This document shows, in pieces, positions 25,304-37,196 of a DNA stretch of 64,000 nt. This stretch comes from Thinopyrum elongatum (lineage: Eukaryota; Streptophyta; Magnoliopsida; Poales; Poaceae). The notes under the pieces were generated by a model. That model saw only the letters and a program-made list of their open reading frames with translations. It had not been told where the DNA came from and searched no databases. The DNA is taken from the NCBI GenBank assembly GCA_011799875.1, contig CM022302.1:100876237-100940236 (forward strand), read 5' to 3'. The position numbers and the translations under genes were made by a program. Each line of letters begins with the position of its first letter. The first letter of the stretch is position 1.

Positions 25304-28300
25304 TTACATTGTGATGAATCGAACACCCATAGAGTTCTGGTGTTGATCATGTTTTGCCCGTGAAAGAGGTTTGGTCAACGGATCTGCTACATTCAAATCC
25401 GTGTGCACTTTACAAATATCTATGTCTCCATCTTGAACATGTTCACGTATGGAGTTGAAGCGACGCTTGATATGCCTGGTCTTCTTGTGAAACCTGGGCT
25501 CCTTGGCAAGGGCAATAGCTCCAGTGTTGTCACAGAAGAGAGCCATTGGACCCGACGCATTTGGAATGACTCCTAGGTCGGTGATGAACTCCTTCATCCA
25601 TACTGCTTCGTGTGCTGCCTCCGAGGCTGCTATGTACTCTGCTTCACATGTAGAACCCGCCACGACGCTTTGCTTGCAACTGCACCAGCTTACCGCTCCA
25701 CCATTCAAAATATACACGTATCCGGTTTGTGACTTGGAGTCATCCGGATCTGTGTCGAAGCTAGCGTCGACGTAACCCTTTACGACGAGCTCTTCGTCAC
25801 CTCCATATACGAGAAACATATCCTTAGTCCTTTTCAGGTACTTCAGGATGTTCTTGACCGCTGTCCAGTGTTCCTTGCCAGGATTACTTTGGTACCTACC
25901 TACCAAACTTACTGCAAGGTTTACATCAGGTCTGGTACACAGCATGGCATACATAATAGACCCTATGGCTGAGGCATAGGGGATGACACTCATCTCTTCT
26001 ATATCTTCTGCCGTGGTCGGGCATTGAGCCAAGCTCAATCTCACACCTTGCAATACAGGCAAGAACCCCTTCTTGGACTGATCCATATTGAACTTCTTCA
26101 ATATCTTATCAAGGTATGTGCTTTGCGAAAGACCTATGAGGCGTCTCGATCTATCCCTATAGATCTTGATGCCTAATATATAAGCAGCTTCTCCAAGGTC
26201 CTTCATTGAAAAACACTTATTCAAGTAGGCCTTTATACTTTCCAAGAATTCTATATTATTTCCCATCAATAATATGTCATCCACATATAATATGAGAAAT
26301 GCTACAGAGCTCCCACTCACTTTCTTGTAAACACAGGATTCTCCATAAGTCTGTGTGAACCCAAACGCTTTGATCATCTCATCAAAGCGAAAGTTCCAAC
26401 TCCGAGATGCTTGCACCAGCCCATAGATTGAGCGCTGGAGCTTGCATACCTTGTCAGCATTCTTAGGGTTGACAAAACCTTCCGGTTGCATCATATACAA
26501 CTCTTCCTTAAGAAAACCATTAAGGAATGCCGTTTTGACGTCCATTTGCCATATCTCATAATCATAGTATGCGGCAATTGCTAACATGATTCTGACGGAT
26601 TTCAGCTTCGCTACGGGTGAGAAAGTCTCATCGTAGTCAACCCCTTGAACTTGTCGATAACCCTTAGCGACAAGCCGAGCCTTATAGATGGTCACATTTC
26701 CATCCGCGTCAGTCTTCTTCTTAAAGATCCATTTATTTTCTATGGCTTGCCGATCATCGGGCAAGTCAGTCAAAGTCCATACTTCGTTTTCATACATGGA
26801 TCCTATCTCGGATTTCATGGCTTCAAGCCATTTGTCGGAATCCGGGCCCGCCATCGCTTCTTCATAGTTCAAAGGTTCACTGTTGTCTAACAACATGATT
26901 TCCAGGACAGGATTGCCGTACCACTCTGGTGCGGAACGTGTCCTTGTGGACCTTCGAAGTTCAGTGGTAGCTTGATCATGATCATTATCATTAACTTCCT
27001 CTCTAGCCAGTGCAGGCTCCACAGAAACATTTTCTTGTGCTGCGCTACTCTCCGGTTCGAGGGTCATCTCATCAAGCTCCACTTTCCTCCCACTTACTTC
27101 TTTCGAGAGAAACTCTTTCTCTAGAAAGGATCCATTCCTGGCAACAAAGATCTTGCCCTCGGATCTTAGGTAGAAGGTATACCCAATAGTTTCCTTAGGG
27201 TATCCTATGAATACGCATTTTTCCGACTTGGGTTCGAGCTTCTCTGGTTGAAGTTTCTTCACATAAGCATCGCATCCCCAAACTTTCAGAAACGACAGCT
27301 TAGGTTTCTTCCCAAACCATAATTCATACGGTGTCATCTCAACGGATTTTGACGGTGCCCTATTTAAAGTGAATGCGGCAGTCTCTAAAGCATAACCCCA
27401 AAAAGATAGCGGCAAATCGGTAAGAGACATCATAGATCGCACCATATCCAATAGAGTGCGATTACGACGTTCGGACACACCGTTACGCTGAGGTGTTCCA
27501 GGCGGCGTGAGTTGTGAAACAATTCCACATTTCCTTAAGTGCGTGCCAAATTCATGACTCAAATATTCTCCTCCACAATCTGATCGTCAGAACTTTATTT
27601 TCTTGTCACGTTGATTCTCAACCTCATTCTGAAATTCCTTGAACTTTTCAAAGGTCTCAAACTTGTGCTTCATCAAGTAGACATACCCATATCTACTCAA
27701 ATCATCGGTGAGGGTGAGAACATAACGATAACCACCGCGAGCCTCAACACTCATTGGACCACACACATCAGTATGTATGATCTCCAATAAGTTGGTTGCT
27801 CGCTCCATTGTTCCGGAGAACAGAGTCTTGGTCATCTTGCCCAAGAGGCATGGTTCGCATCTGTCAAATGATTCATAATCAAGAGACTCCAAAAGTCCAT
27901 CTGCATGGAGTTTCTTCATGCGTTTAACACCGATATGACCAAGGCGGCAGTGCCACAAGTATGTGGGACTATCGTTATCAACCTTGCATTTCTTGGCATT
28001 CACATTATAAACATGTGTAACATCACGTTCGAGATTCAATAAGAATAAACCATTGACCAGCGGGGCATGACCATAAAACATATCTCTCATATAAATAGAA
28101 CAACCATTATTCTCAGATTTAAATGAGTAGCCATCTCGCATTATGCGAGATCCAGATACAATGTTCATGCTCAAAGCTGGTACTAAATAACAATTATTGA
28201 GGTTTAAAACTAATCCCGTAGGCAGATGTAGAGGTAGCGTGCCGACGGCGATCACATCGACCTTGGAACCATTCCCGACGCGCATCGTCACCTCGTCCTT

Positions 28301-29275
28301 CGCCAGTCTCCGCTTATTCCGCAGCTCCTGTTTTGAGTTACAAATATGAGCAACCGCACCGGTATCAAATACCCAGGAGCTACTACGAGTGCTGGTAAGG
28401 TACACATCAATAACATGTATATCACATATACCTTTGGTATTGCCGGCCTTCTTGTCCGCTAAGTACTTGGGGCAATTCCGCTTCCAGTGACCGTTTCCCT
28501 TGCAATAAAAGCACTCAGTCTCAGGCTTGGGTCCATTCTTTGACTTCTTCCCGGCAGCTGGCTTACCGGGCGCGGCAACTCCCTTGCCGTCCTTCTTGAA
28601 GTTCTTCTTACCCTTACCCTTCTTGAACTTAGTGGTTTTATTCACCATCAACACTTGATGTTCCTTTTTGATCTCTACATCCGCTGACTTCAGCATCGCA
28701 TATACCTCAGGAATGGTCTTTTCCATCCCCTGCATGTTGAAGTTCATCACAAAGCTCTTGTAGCTAGGTGGAAGCGACTGGAGGATTCTGTCAATGACCG
28801 CGTCATCCGGGAGATTAATCCCCAGCTGAGACAAGCGGCTTTGCAACCCAGACATTTTGAGTATGTGCTCGCTGACAGAACTATTTTCCTCCATCTTACA
28901 GCTGTAGAACTTATCGGAGACTTCATATCTCTCGATCCGGGCATGAGCTTGGAAAACCATTTTCAGCTCTTCGAACATCTCATATGCTCCGTGATGCTCA
29001 AAACGCTTTTGGAGCCCCGGTTCTAAGCTGAAGAGCATGCCGCACTGAACGAAGGAGTAATCATCGGTGCGTGTCTGCCAAATATTCAAATCGTCTGGCA
29101 GTGCTGGGAGAGCAGGTGGGTCATCTAACGGTGCTTCAAGGACATATGATTTCTTGGCAGCTATGAGGATAATCCTCAGGTTACGGACCCAGTCCGCATA
29201 GTTGCTACCATCGTCTTTCAGCCTGTTTTTCTCTAGGAACGCGTTGAAGTTGAGGGTAACATTAGCGTTGGCCAT
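25304..29275 (-). CDS. Element C Gag-Pol polyprotein with one stop in integrase
   Basis: The frame begins at 29275 (MANANVTLNFNAF) and runs through the zinc knuckle, protease DTGA site, integrase, reverse transcriptase (YVDDILLMG) and RNase H to 25304. It is open along its whole length except for TGA at 27587-27589, just before the integrase SD-GGEY motif, where element A has a leucine codon. The neighbouring Arg of that motif is changed to Cys. The family's usual length of about 1320 residues is kept, so decay is recent. Confidence 0.92.
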
Positions 29276-30559
29276 TTGATCTACAAGATAGATATGTAAC
29301 ATTTAGACTAAGTTCATGATAATTATGTTCATCTAATCAAATTATAAATGAACTCCCACTCAGATAGACATCCCTCTCGTCATCTAAGTGATTACATGAT
29401 CCGAATCGACTAGGCCGTGTCCGATCATCACGTGAGACGGACTAGTCATCAACGGTGAACATCCCCATGTTGATCGTATCTTCTATACGACTCATGTTCG
29501 ACCTTTCGGTCTCTTGTGTTCCGAGGCCATGTCTGTACATGCTAGGCTCGTCAAGTCAACCTAAGTGTATTGCTGTGTAAATCTGGCTTACACCCATTGT
29601 ATTCGAACGTTAGAATCTATCACACCCGATCAACACGTAGTGCTTCGAAACAACGAACCTTCGCAACGGTGCACAGTTAGGGGGAACACTTTCTTGAAAT
29701 TTTAGTAAGGGATCATCTTATATATGCTACCGTCGTTCTAAGCAAATAAGATGCAAAAACATGATAAACATCACATGCAATCAAAATAGTGACATGATAT
29801 GGCCATTATCACTTTGCTCCTTTTGATCTCCATCTTCGGGGCTCCATGATCATCATCGTCACCGGCATGACACCATGATCTCCATCATCATGATCTCCAT
29901 CATCGTGTCTTCATGAAGTTGTCTCGCCAACTATTACTTCTACCACTACGGCTAACGGTTAGCAATAAAGTAAAGTAATTACATGGCGAATTTCAATGAC
30001 ACGCAGGTCATATAATAAATTAAGACAACTCCTATGGCTCCTGCCGGTTGTCATACTCATCGACATGCAAGTCGTGATTCCTATTACAAGAACATGATCA
30101 TCTCATACATCACATATATCATTCATCACATCCTTTGGCCATATCACATCACAAAGCACTTGCTGCAAAAACAAGTTAGACGTCCTCTAATTGTTGTTGC
30201 AAGTTTTTACGTGGCTGCTATAGGTTTCTAGCAAGAACGTTTCTTACCTACGCCAAAACCACAACGTGATATGCCAATTTCTATTTACCCTTCATAAGGA
30301 CCCTTTTCATCGAATCCGATCCAACTAAAGTGGGAGAGACAGACACCCGCTAGCCACCTTATGCAACTAGTGCATGTCAGTCGGTGAAACCAGTCTCACG
30401 TAAGCGTACGTGTAAGGTCGGTCCGGGCCGCTTCATCCCACAGTGTCGCCGAATCAAGATAAGACTAGTAACGGCAAGAAGATTGACAAATCGACGCCCA
30501 CAACTACTTTGTGTTCTACTCGTGCAAGATACTACGCATAGACCTAGCTCTGATACCAC
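29276..30559 (-). other. Element C leader and primer-binding site
   Basis: This is the leader between the gag start and the 5' LTR. The primer site next to the LTR (30548-30559) reads TGGTATCAGAGC on the minus strand. No gene is seen. Confidence 0.7.
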
Positions 30560-32279
30560 TGTTGGGGAACGTAGCAGAATTTTAAAATTTTCTACGCATC
30601 ACCAAGATCAATCTATGGAGTCATCTAGCAATGAGAGAGAGAGGGGAGTGCATCTACATACCCTTGTAGATCGCGAGCGGAAGCGTTCAAGAGAACGGGG
30701 TTGATGGAGTCGTACTCGTCGTGATCCAAATCACCGATGACCGAGCGCCGAACGGACGGCACCTCCGCGTTCAACACACGTACGGAGCGGAGACGTCTCC
30801 TCCTTCTTGATCCAGCAAGGGGGGAGGAGAGGTTGATAGAGATCCAGCAGCACGACGGCGTGGTGGTGGAAGTAGCGGGATTTCAGCAGGGCTTCGCCAA
30901 GTGCTACTTGAGGAGGAGAGATGTCACGGGAGGGAGAGGGAGGCGCCAGGGGCTGGGGTGTGGCCTCCCTCCCACCCCTCCACTATTTATAGGGGGAAGG
31001 GGAGAGGGGGCCGGCCCCCTCAGATCCAATCTGAGGGGAGGGGCGGCGGCCAGGGGGGTGGCTTGGCCCCCAAGCCAGGTGGAGGCGCCCCCACCCCCTA
31101 GGGTTCCCAACCCTAGGCGCATGGGGAGGCCCAAAGGGGGGCGCACCAGCCCACCAGGGGCTGGTTCCCTTCCCACTTCAGCCCATGGGGCCCTCCGGGA
31201 TAGGTGGCCCCACCCAGAGGACCCCCGGGACCCTTCCGGTGGTCCCGGTACAATACCGATTACCCCCGAAACCTTCCCGGTGGCCGAAACTGGACTTCCT
31301 ATATACAATTCTTTATCTCCGGACCATTCCGGAACTCCTCGTGACATCCGGGATCTCATCCGGGACTCCGAACAACCTTCGGGTTACCGCATACTAATAT
31401 CTCTACAACCCTAGCGTCACCGAACCTTAAGTGTGTAGACCCTACGGGTTCGGGAGACACGCAGACATGACCGAGACGACTCTCCGATCAATAACCAACA
31501 GCGGGATCTGGATACCCATGTTGGCTCCCACATGCTCCTCGATGATCTCATCAGATGAACCACGATGTCGAGGATTCAATCAATCCCATACGCAATTCCC
31601 TTTGTCTATCGGTACGATACTTGCCCGAGATTCGATCGTCGGTATCTCGATACCTTGTTCAATCTCGTTACCGGCAAGTCTCTTTACTCGTTTCCGTAAC
31701 ACATCATCCCGTGAACAACTCCTTGATCACATTGAGCTCATTATGATGATGTCCTACCGAGTGGGCCCAGAGGTACCTCTCCGTCACACGGAGTGACAAA
31801 TCCCAGTCTCGATTCGTGCCAACCCAACAGACACTTTCGGAGATACCCGTAGTGCACCTTTATAGCCACCCAGTTACATTGTGACGTTTGGTACACCCAA
31901 AGCACTCCTACGGTATCCGGGAGTTGCACAATCTCATGGTCTAAGGAAAAGTTACTTGACATTGGAAAAGCTTTAGCAAATGAACTACACGATCTAGTGC
32001 TAGGCTTAGGATTGGGTCTTGTCCATCACATCATTCTCCTAATGATGTGATCCCGTTATCAATGACATCCAATGTCCATGGTCAGGAAACCGTAACCATC
32101 TATTGATCAACGAGCTAGTCAACTAGAGGCTTACTAGGGACATGTTGTGGTCTATGTATTCACACATGTATTACGATTTCCGGATAACACAATTATAGCA
32201 TGAATAACAGACAATTATCATGAACAAGGAAATATAATAATAACCATTTTATTATTGCCTCTAGGGCATATTTCCAACA
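30560..32279 (-). repeat. Element C 5' LTR
   Basis: It matches 23554-25271 over its whole length with few differences. It ends TTTCCAACA, followed by the TTGGC duplication. Confidence 0.92.
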
Positions 32280-32284
32280 TTGGC

Positions 32285-32707
32285 CATATCACATCACACG
32301 GCATATGCTGCAAGAACAAGTTAGACATCCTCTAATTGTTGTTGCAAAAAAATTTACGTGGCTGCTATAGGTTTCTAGCAAGAACGTTTCTTTCCTACAC
32401 CAAAACCACAACGTGATATGCCAATTTCTATTTACCCTTCATAAGGACCCTTTTCATCAAATCCGATCCGACTAAAGTGGGAGAGACAGACACCCGCTAG
32501 CCACCTTATGCAACTAGTGCATGTCAGTCGGTGAAACCTGTCTCACGTAAGCGTACGTGTAAGGTCGGTCAAGGCCGCTTCATCCCACGATGCCGCCGAA
32601 TCAAGATAAGACTAGTAACGGCAAGAAAATTGACAAAATTGATGCCCACAACAACTTGTGTTCTACTCGTGCAAGAAACTATGCATAGACCTAGCTCATG
32701 ATGCCAC
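32285..32707 (-). other. Element B leader, second part, with variant primer-binding site
   Basis: It continues the B leader after the target duplication. The bases next to the LTR read gTGGCATCATGAGC on the minus strand. This is the same imperfect initiator-Met site as in element A. Confidence 0.75.
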
Positions 32708-34484
32708 TGTTGGGGAACGTAGTAATAATTCAAAAAAATTCCTACGCATCACCAAGATCAATCTATGGAGAGACTAGCAACGAGAGAGAGAGGAGTGCAT
32801 CTTCATACCCTTGAAGATCATGATGCAGAAACGTTGCAAGAACGCGGTTGGAGGAGTCGTACACGTAGCGATTCAGATCGCGGTTGATTCCGATCTAAGC
32901 ACCGAACAACGGCGCCTCCGCGTTCAACACACGTGCAGCCCGGTGACGTCTCCCACGCCTTGATCCAGCAAGGAGAGAGGGAGAGGTTGGGGAAGACAAC
33001 TCCAGCAGCAGCACGACGGCGTGGTGGTGTTGGAGCAGCGTGGTACTCCGGCAGAGCTTCGCCAAGCACTACGAAAGACGAGGAGGTGGAGAGGTAGGGC
33101 TGCGCCAAGAGGGAGAGAGATTCATCTTCCTGGCAGCCCCAAAACCCCCACTATATATAGGGGGAGGGGAGGGGGGTGCGCCCCCTCTAGGGTTCCCACC
33201 CTAGGGGGGCGGCAGCCCTAGATGGGATGGAGGGGGGCGGCCAAGAGGGGGAGAGAGGGGGGCGCGCCCTAGGGTGGGCCTTAGGCCCATCTACGCCTAG
33301 GGTTTCCCCTTTCTCGTCCTTGCTGTGCCTTGGGCCTTGGTGGGAGGCGCACCAGCCCACTCAAGGGCTGGTCCCTTCCCACTCTTGGCCCATGCAAGCC
33401 TCCGGGGCTGGTGGCCCCACCCGGTGGACCCCCGGAACCCTTTCGGTGGTCCCGGTAGATTACCGGTGACGCCCGAAACACTTCCGGTGACCAAAACCTC
33501 ACTTCCTATATATTATTCTTTACCTCCGGACCATTCCAGAACTCCTCGTGACGTCCGGGATCTCATCTGGGACTCCGAACAACATTCGGTAACCACGTAC
33601 AAACTTTCCCTATAACCCTAGCGTCACCGAACCTTAAGTGTGTAGACCCTACGGGGTCGGGAGGCATGTAGACATGACCGAGACATCTCTCTGGTCAATA
33701 ACCAACAGCGGGATCTGGATACCCATGTTGGCTCCCACATGTTCCACGATGATCTCATCGGATGAACCACGATGTCGGGGATTCAATCAATCCCGTACAC
33801 AATTCCCTTTGTCTACCGGTATGATACTTGCCCGAGATTCGATCGTCGGTATCCATATACCTTGTTCAATCTCGTTACCGGCAAGTCTCTTTACTCATTC
33901 GTAACACATCATCCTGTGATCAACTCCTTGGTCACATTGAGCTCATTATGATGATGCATTACCGAGTGGGCCCAGAGATACCTCTCCGTCACACAGAGTG
34001 ACAAATCCCAGTCTCGATTCATGCCAACCCAACAGACACTTTCGGAGATACCTATAGTGCACCTTTATAGTCACCCAGTTACGTTGTGATGTTTGATACA
34101 CCCAAAGCATTCCTAAGGTATCCGGGAGTTGCACAATCTCATGGTCTAAGGAAATGATACTTGACATTAGAAAAGCTCTAGCGAACAAACTATACGATCT
34201 TGTGCTATGCTTAGGATTGGGTCTTGTCCATCACATCATTCTCCTAATGATGTGATCCCGTTATCAACGACATCCAATGTCCATGGTCAGGAAACTATAA
34301 CCATCTATTGATCAACGAGCTAGTCAACTAGAGGCTTACTAGGGACATGCTGTGATCTATGTATTCACACATGTATTATGGTTTCCGGTTAATACAATTA
34401 TAGCATGAACAATAGACAATTATCACGAACAAGGAAATATAATAATAACTACTTTATTATTGCCTCTAGGGCATATTTCCAACA
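32708..34484 (-). repeat. Element B 5' LTR
   Basis: This uninterrupted LTR of 1777 bp is the reference for the interrupted copy. It ends CCAACA, and CACTG at 34485-34489 completes the target duplication. Confidence 0.92.
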
Positions 34485-34615
34485 CACTGTTCCTTACATG
34501 TTCATTTTTCTATCCCACATCGTTAAAAATTGTAGGTTATATCTACCTTTGTTAGCGCCGTTTAACTTTTTGTTGCTAATAAGAGCTTTGTTTTTGCTTT
34601 ATTACTATGAATCAG

Positions 34616-35326
34616 GATCCTGTTGTTGGTGTTCAGCCTTGTTCGCCCATCGGTGATGTTCCTTTGAATGTTAGCAGCAACCACATCGGTGATGTTGCTG
34701 CTGATGCTGCTAAGGTTTGTTTTGTGTGCTTGCATTAATTTTATATGGACCTTTCGCTGCTGTTTCTTGTAGCTGTAAACGTTAGCCTGCGCACCCCTTG
34801 TGGGTTGCTAGTTTTGCTCATTTTCTTTACTGTCTAATTTTTTTTCATATGGGTGATGTTGAGCGCGAGGCGTCCGTTACTGTTGGAGCAGATGCTTGTG
34901 CTATTCCATTTAGCAGTGGTTGCGATGTTGGTGGCTAAGTTGCTGATGAGGATGTTGGTGCTGCCAGCATACTTGATGGCGAATCTTCTGGTGTTGGCAT
35001 TGCTGAGAATGATAATGGTTCTGATTCTGAAGATTTGCCGCTGGAAAATTTCCCGCCTGGAGGGCTTGACTATGGTGATGCATTGGAAGACGCCGACGTG
35101 TCTAGTGTGGAGGAGGTGCCATCTGTGGATGATGATTTAATTATGTCGATTTCTTCTGGCCCCTTGACGCAGGAAGCGCTCCTCTCGTCCCAGGATTTTC
35201 TGTCTTCAGACCCTGAAAGCGCAGCCATATTGCTGTCATCACAAGATGTTCCGTCGTCAAACCCTGAAAGTGCAGGCATATTGCTGTTGTCAGAGGATCT
35301 TCCGTCGTCAAACCCTGAAAGTGCAG
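34616..35326 (+). pseudogene. Ulp1-type gene, exons 7 and 8: acidic linker with 51-bp repeats
   Basis: Exon 7 (34616-34714, DPVVGVQPCSPIG) is in phase with exon 6 across the Copia nest. Exon 8 (34864-35326) is acidic and Ser-rich and carries TAA at 34936-34938 in an otherwise open frame. Its 3' part is three 51-bp direct repeats (about 35176-35326). They encode 17-residue units such as ILLSSQDVPSSNPESAG, each a hydrophobic triplet followed by Ser and acidic residues. These resemble SUMO-interacting motifs, which would fit an Ulp1 enzyme. Confidence 0.5.
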
Positions 35327-35429
35327 GTAAGGACTTGTAAATGAGGCCTACTTCTCATTTATGGCATTGTGGACATGTTCCCTTGTAGTGCTTGAACTTT
35401 TTCTTTTTTTCTTTTTTTTCTGCAAGCAG

Positions 35430-35924
35430 AAGGTGCTAATGTTGCTAAGGTTGATTCATTTTTCTTCGCTGTTACGAGGTTGCGCACGAACCGTGGGAAA
35501 CGGTTAGTGTGGGATTTTGCCCGTATCATTTTCGTCTCTTTTTCTTTCTGTCATATGATTTGCAGTTGTTTCAATTCATGTCATCTTGTGTTTCCCTAGT
35601 GAAAAGCCGATGTTTCAAAATGTGGAATGCAATGCTAGTGTTGGTTCTGTTGCTTCCGCGTTCGTCCCCACTGGCATGCTCAACTCAGACAGTGCTGACG
35701 TTGTTTTATATTCTCTACATGAGAAGTGCCGAGAGACTGACAAGTTGATTGTTCCCAGATGGGTGACGGTCAGTATTTTGCTTTGTACATAGGATGATAA
35801 GTTATTTGGCAATTTTCTAACTGTTGTTGTTCTTTTTGTACAACATACCAAGATCCGTGATGGAAATCTTGATGCCAATGTGCGGCAGTGGTTCACAAGA
35901 TTATGGGCTGATGGTTATGACCAA
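35430..35924 (+). pseudogene. Ulp1-type gene, exons 9-11: start of the protease region
   Basis: Exons 35430-35502, 35600-35768 and 35853-35924 join in matching phases through AG acceptors and GT donors. The text (TRLRTNRGKR, then FVPTGMLNSDSADVVLYSLHEK, then NVRQWFTRLWADGYDQ) occupies the place where Ulp1-family proteins carry the region before the catalytic His. No stops occur in these three exons. Confidence 0.5.
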
Positions 35925-36339
35925 GTACCTGACTCATCCTGATGTTTGATTTTTTTGTGTACTAATGAAAGATGCGTGCTCTTATCTAAACTTATTATAC
36001 TCATGAACTAGAACTGTCATGTTTCTTGCAAGTTTGGAAGGTGGGAATGAACTTGAGTAGCCTGCTTTTCCCCCTGTACTTACGAATGATGTGTGCTATT
36101 TTTTGAAGCTGATCTTATTGTAGCACGGAAGTCGAACTGATATGTTTCTTGCAAGTTTGGGCAGTGGAGATAAACTTGAGTAGCCTTTTGTACTGAGTTA
36201 CTTACTCAATTAGAACTTATGATTATCTGATCTGTTTGGACTTCTGAATTTCAATTTCCCTATTTTATTTATTGTTTTGGATGCTGAATATTCATTATAA
36301 TTTGTTAAATTCATTTTCCCTCTACGATTTTTTTGTCAG

Positions 36340-36941
36340 CTTCTTTTCCCTACTTTTGATCTGCCGTCATTTGTGGCTGGCATGAAGCCTAGTGAAGAAG
36401 TAGGGCATTGGTGCTTGGTTGTTCTGAATTTGAAGTTCTGTCGTTTCGAGTGTCTTGATTCACTCTGTGATGAAACCTGGAGTGATGCACTTAGATTCTT
36501 CAGGACTATGACAGATAATATAAAGAGGGTTTGGAGGGAGTCCAGTGTAGATAGGGCCAAACCGTTCTCGCCGGTGCATGTTGATGGTTTCTCTTGCGAG
36601 TTTGTTCGTGTGCCGCAGCAGGAAAGCATGTGAGTATCCATTTTAACGAAATTTATTAGTTGTTTTTGTTGATGGAATGCGTGGTTTTCCAATTTTTGGT
36701 TGTATTCCTGTATTTTTGAATTTGTAATGTACCCTTTTGTTTTTTCTTGTTAACAGGCATGATTGTGGCTTCTTAATGCTACAGGACTGCAAGACTTATC
36801 ATTGCCGGGAGGATGGTGTGATTGAAATGTTGGATTACACCCACGAAGACATTCTTGACATTAGAAAGACTCTGTTGTATACCTGCGCCACTAGCGATTT
36901 GTTTGATGTTGACTTCCGGGTTTTGTTTGGCATCGAACCTT
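36340..36941 (+). pseudogene. Ulp1-type gene, exons 12 and 13: catalytic core
   Basis: Exon 12 (36340-36629) holds the His and Asp parts of the C48 triad: EEVGHWCLVVLNL, then FECLDSLCDETW. Exon 13 (36757-36941) supplies HDCGFLMLQDCKTY, which carries the Cys, preceded by an exon end (VRVPQQES) that could hold the oxyanion Gln. The phases match (the split codon AT/G gives Met). The core itself is open and keeps the three catalytic residues, so damage lies elsewhere in the gene. Confidence 0.65.
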
Positions 36942-37056
36942 GTACGTAGGGATGACCTTTTGTCTTTTGTTTCCAGCTTTTTACCTCTTGACTAGTACTG
37001 TCAAGAATTCTGTATTTGAACTTACCCTTTCTGCGCTCCTCCTTTTTTTGTTGCAG

Positions 37057-37126
37057 GTGAGTGGTTGTATCTTGGGGAGCATGACTACAGAATCTTTGGC
37101 AGCCAGTTCTCGGAGCTCGAGCGTGT
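37057..37126 (+). pseudogene. Ulp1-type gene, exon 14, left part (cut by CACTA)
   Basis: The exon starts after 'ttgcag' in the right phase and reads EWLYLGEHDYRIFGSQFSEL before it is broken at 37126 by the CACTA element. The reading frame resumes correctly at 50475 once one copy of the TGT duplication is discounted. Confidence 0.6.
37124..37126. repeat. Target-site duplication TGT, left copy
   Basis: TGT precedes CACTACTAGG at 37127 and also follows the mirrored terminus at 50472-50474. CACTA elements make 3-bp duplications. Confidence 0.85.
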
Positions 37127-37196
37127 CACTACTAGGAAAAGGGCTATAGCTAATATGGACATTAATGGCGCACCACATATGTGGTGCGCCATGCTA

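Larger units (their letters stand above)
23554..32279 (-). mobile_element. Copia element C (BARE-1/WIS/Angela group), inserted in B's leader
   Basis: This is a complete minus-strand element of 8726 bp flanked by TTGGC at 23549-23553 and 32280-32284. Its LTRs are 23554-25271 (3') and 30560-32279 (5'). They are very similar, so it is a young insertion. Its coding and LTR text is much closer to A than to B. Its primer site, read on the minus strand, is an exact TGGTATCAGAGC match to the initiator-Met tRNA, unlike A and B. Confidence 0.93.
8244..34484 (-). mobile_element. Copia element B (BARE-1/WIS/Angela group), outer member of the nest
   Basis: This minus-strand LTR retrotransposon lies in an intron of the Ulp1-type gene, antisense to it. 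Its 3' LTR is 8244-18765, interrupted by element A. Coding DNA is 18798-22688, and the leader is 22689-32707, interrupted by element C. Its 5' LTR is 32708-34484. Without the two inserts it is about 8.8 kb. The two LTRs are nearly equal in length (about 1777 bp). The gag text and LTR ends differ clearly from A and C, so it is a separate subfamily. Many stops, a one-base deletion and a 92-bp deletion show that it is the oldest of the three. Confidence 0.9.
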
